Assembly: GCA_964426675.1 (NCBI GenBank)
Contig: CAYRRM010000085.1
Location: 1-6,201 of the forward strand
Origin: DYMC01 sp035406705
GTDB lineage: Bacteria > Verrucomicrobiota > Lentisphaeria > Victivallales > GWF2-50-93
Direction of reading: 5' to 3'
Length of the DNA: 6,201 nucleotides
The notes beneath the pieces were generated by a model that saw only the letters and a program-made list of their open reading frames with translations, ran no database searches and was not told where the DNA came from. Below are positions 5,104 to 6,201 of the stretch, one piece after another. Positions within the stretch are counted from its first letter, which is position 1; every line of letters begins with the position of its first letter. The position numbers and the translations under genes are program-made.

Positions 5104-5856
5104 ATGAAAGTAGCAATGATGCAGCCAACATTTTTACCGTGGCTTGGATATTTTGAACTAATTTATGTGTCTGAAAAGTTTATATTCCTTGATGATTTTC
5201 AATTTTCGGTACAAAGTTATCATCAAAGAAATAGACTTTTTATTAATAAAGGGCAAGTCGACTGGTATTCTGTCCCTGTGCGAAAAACTTTATCGTTTGG
5301 AGCGCCATTAAATAAGACACTCATTAATGAAGATATTCCTTGGCGCGTAAAGATGTGGAAAAGAATTCAACAAAATTATTCTAAGGCAGAATATTATAAA
5401 GATATCTCGCCATATGTGGAAAAGTGGCTACTTGAGAAAAAAGAAAATCTTGCCATACAGAATATTGAATTTATTGAAACTATATGCAAGATCCTTGGGT
5501 TAAATAGAGAGTTTTTGTTAAGTTCAAAGTTTCCATCATCTGCGCAAAGATCAAAACGTGTTGTGGAATTATTACGATTATGTAATGCGCACACATACTA
5601 TTGTGCAAAAGGTTCATTTGATTATATGTTTGCAGATGGCTTGTTCCCTATACCAGACATTGAGGTGTATTTTCAAGATTTTCAAATTAAACCTTATCCA
5701 CAAATTGGTTCACCCGAAAATTTCATACCATATCTTTCTATATTGGATGCTTTAATGAATATTGGACCTGATCGAACAATGGATCTTATATCTAATGGTA
5801 CATCTAAATGGTTAACCTGGAATGAGATGCTGGCATTAAAAAAGAGCTCTGCATGA
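5104..5856 (+). CDS. WbqC-family protein
   Basis: 250-residue member of the WbqC-like family, found repeatedly in O-antigen and nonulosonate loci; to my knowledge its biochemical role is not settled. Family marks seen: the N-terminal MMQPTFLPWLGYFELI (5-20), FLDDFQFSVQSYHQRNR (28-44), DWYSVPV (53-59), and the C-terminal SILDALMNIGPD (212-223). An acyl-, aminoacyl- or similar transfer to an amino sugar has the attraction of context only. The start ATG 5104 fits the family's N-terminus exactly, but there is no clear Shine-Dalgarno sequence in the 19-base gap after the acetyltransferase gene, so translation may depend on reinitiation. Cytoplasmic; no signal peptide. The stop TGA overlaps an ATG at 5853 in frame with pseI. 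Confidence 0.85.
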   Translation: MKVAMMQPTFLPWLGYFELIYVSEKFIFLDDFQFSVQSYHQRNRLFINKGQVDWYSVPVRKTLSFGAPLNKTLINEDIPWRVKMWKRIQQNYSKAEYYKDISPYVEKWLLEKKENLAIQNIEFIETICKILGLNREFLLSSKFPSSAQRSKRVVELLRLCNAHTYYCAKGSFDYMFADGLFPIPDIEVYFQDFQIKPYPQIGSPENFIPYLSILDALMNIGPDRTMDLISNGTSKWLTWNEMLALKKSSA

Positions 5857-5861
5857 AAATG

Positions 5862-5868
5862 AAGGAGG
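5862..5868 (+). promoter_or_regulatory. Ribosome binding site AAGGAGG that decides the pseI start
   Basis: AAGGAGG ends 11 bases before ATG 5880. Two other in-frame ATGs (5853, overlapping the WbqC stop, and 5859) lie upstream of or abutting it and cannot use it, and no comparable site precedes them. This favours 5880 as the main pseI start. Confidence 0.7.
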
Positions 5869-5879
5869 ATAAAAAGTTT

Positions 5880-6201
5880 ATGAAAAAAGAGTTTATAATC
5901 GGCAACCGTAAAATTGATAGCAATCATCCCGTATTTATTGTTGCCGAACTTTCTGCCAATCACAATCAGGATTTTAATCAGGCGGTTGAGCTCATAAAAG
6001 CGGCAAAAGAGGCAGGCGCTGACGCTATAAAACTTCAGACCTACACACCAGATACTATGACTATTGACTGTGATAATGAATATTTTCGAATAGGGAAAGG
6101 GACAATCTGGGAAGGAAAGACGCTCTATGAGCTCTATAAAGAAGCCTATACCCCTTGGGAGTGGCAGCCAGAATTGAAAAAGATTGCAAACGATCTTGGT
6201 A
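5880..6201 (+). CDS. pseI: Pseudaminic acid synthase PseI, N-terminal part (3' end outside window)
   Basis: First 107 residues of a NeuB-family synthase that condenses phosphoenolpyruvate with 2,4-diacetamido-2,4,6-trideoxy-L-altrose to give pseudaminic acid, in the cytoplasm with a divalent metal. It shows FIVAELSANHNQDF (19-32), with E23 and N27-H28 of the catalytic barrel, ADAIKLQTYTPDTMT (47-61) with K51 and Q53 in phosphoenolpyruvate-binding positions, and YFRIGKGTIWEGKTLYELY followed by KEAYTPWEW (87-95). The GT-x-W-x-GKTLY-x-LY and EAYTPWEW block distinguishes PseI from sialic (NeuB) and legionaminic (LegI) synthases. Full members are about 340-350 residues with a C-terminal antifreeze-like SAF domain, which lies outside the window. 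Start 5880 is chosen from AAGGAGG at 5862-5868 and the family N-terminus (MKKEFIIGNR); starts at 5853 and 5859 are in frame. G+C is about 41%, higher than the gene before it. Confidence 0.93.
   Translation, partial: MKKEFIIGNRKIDSNHPVFIVAELSANHNQDFNQAVELIKAAKEAGADAIKLQTYTPDTMTIDCDNEYFRIGKGTIWEGKTLYELYKEAYTPWEWQPELKKIANDLG

Noticed and set aside
5558..5755. Second + strand ORF inside the WbqC gene
   Set aside because: It lies wholly within the WbqC reading frame, in another frame, with no ribosome site and no recognisable protein features.

Overview
The window is a stretch of a surface-sugar (nonulosonic acid) biosynthesis locus, with every gene on the + strand. The recognisable backbone is the pseudaminic acid route: the C-terminal end of the UDP-sugar aminotransferase PseC (left edge), an SpsF-type cytidylyltransferase, a PseG/SpsG-type UDP-sugar hydrolase, and the N-terminal third of pseudaminic acid synthase PseI (right edge). 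In the standard pathway PseB and PseC make a UDP-4-amino-4,6-dideoxy-AltNAc, PseH acetylates it, PseG removes UDP, PseI condenses the free sugar with phosphoenolpyruvate, and a cytidylyltransferase makes CMP-Pse for transfer to flagellin or polysaccharide. PseB and a GNAT-type PseH are not seen here.

Layout. 1-146 is a pyrimidine-rich minisatellite (42-base unit made of heptamer-like blocks) that reads in frame into pseC (to 452). 453-756 is a gap with weak signals only. From 757 onward genes are packed: spsF, pseG (4-base overlap), a cytoplasmic glycosidase-like beta-propeller protein, an SDR epimerase/dehydratase-like protein, a left-handed beta-helix acetyltransferase, a WbqC-family protein, then pseI running off the window. 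A 13-codon mini-ORF with a strong Shine-Dalgarno sequence sits between the propeller gene and the SDR gene and overlaps the SDR start by ATGA.

The most interesting points are: (i) a four-gene accessory module (propeller, SDR, acetyltransferase, WbqC) placed between pseG and pseI, suggesting a modified pseudaminic acid or an attached second sugar; (ii) a base-composition mosaic in which pseC and pseI are about 41-45% G+C in hand-counted blocks while most blocks between them are 17-38%, as if the middle was acquired separately; (iii) the in-frame minisatellite inside pseC; (iv) an SDR whose catalytic Tyr-x-x-x-Lys has Ser in place of Lys.

The organism is a bacterium using ATG starts and AGGAGG-type ribosome binding sites. 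The A+T-rich coding, SpsF/SpsG-type enzymes and CTCCGTY-type minisatellite recall environmental candidate-phylum genomes such as Omnitrophica, but this is a weak impression; the sequence alone does not fix the taxon.
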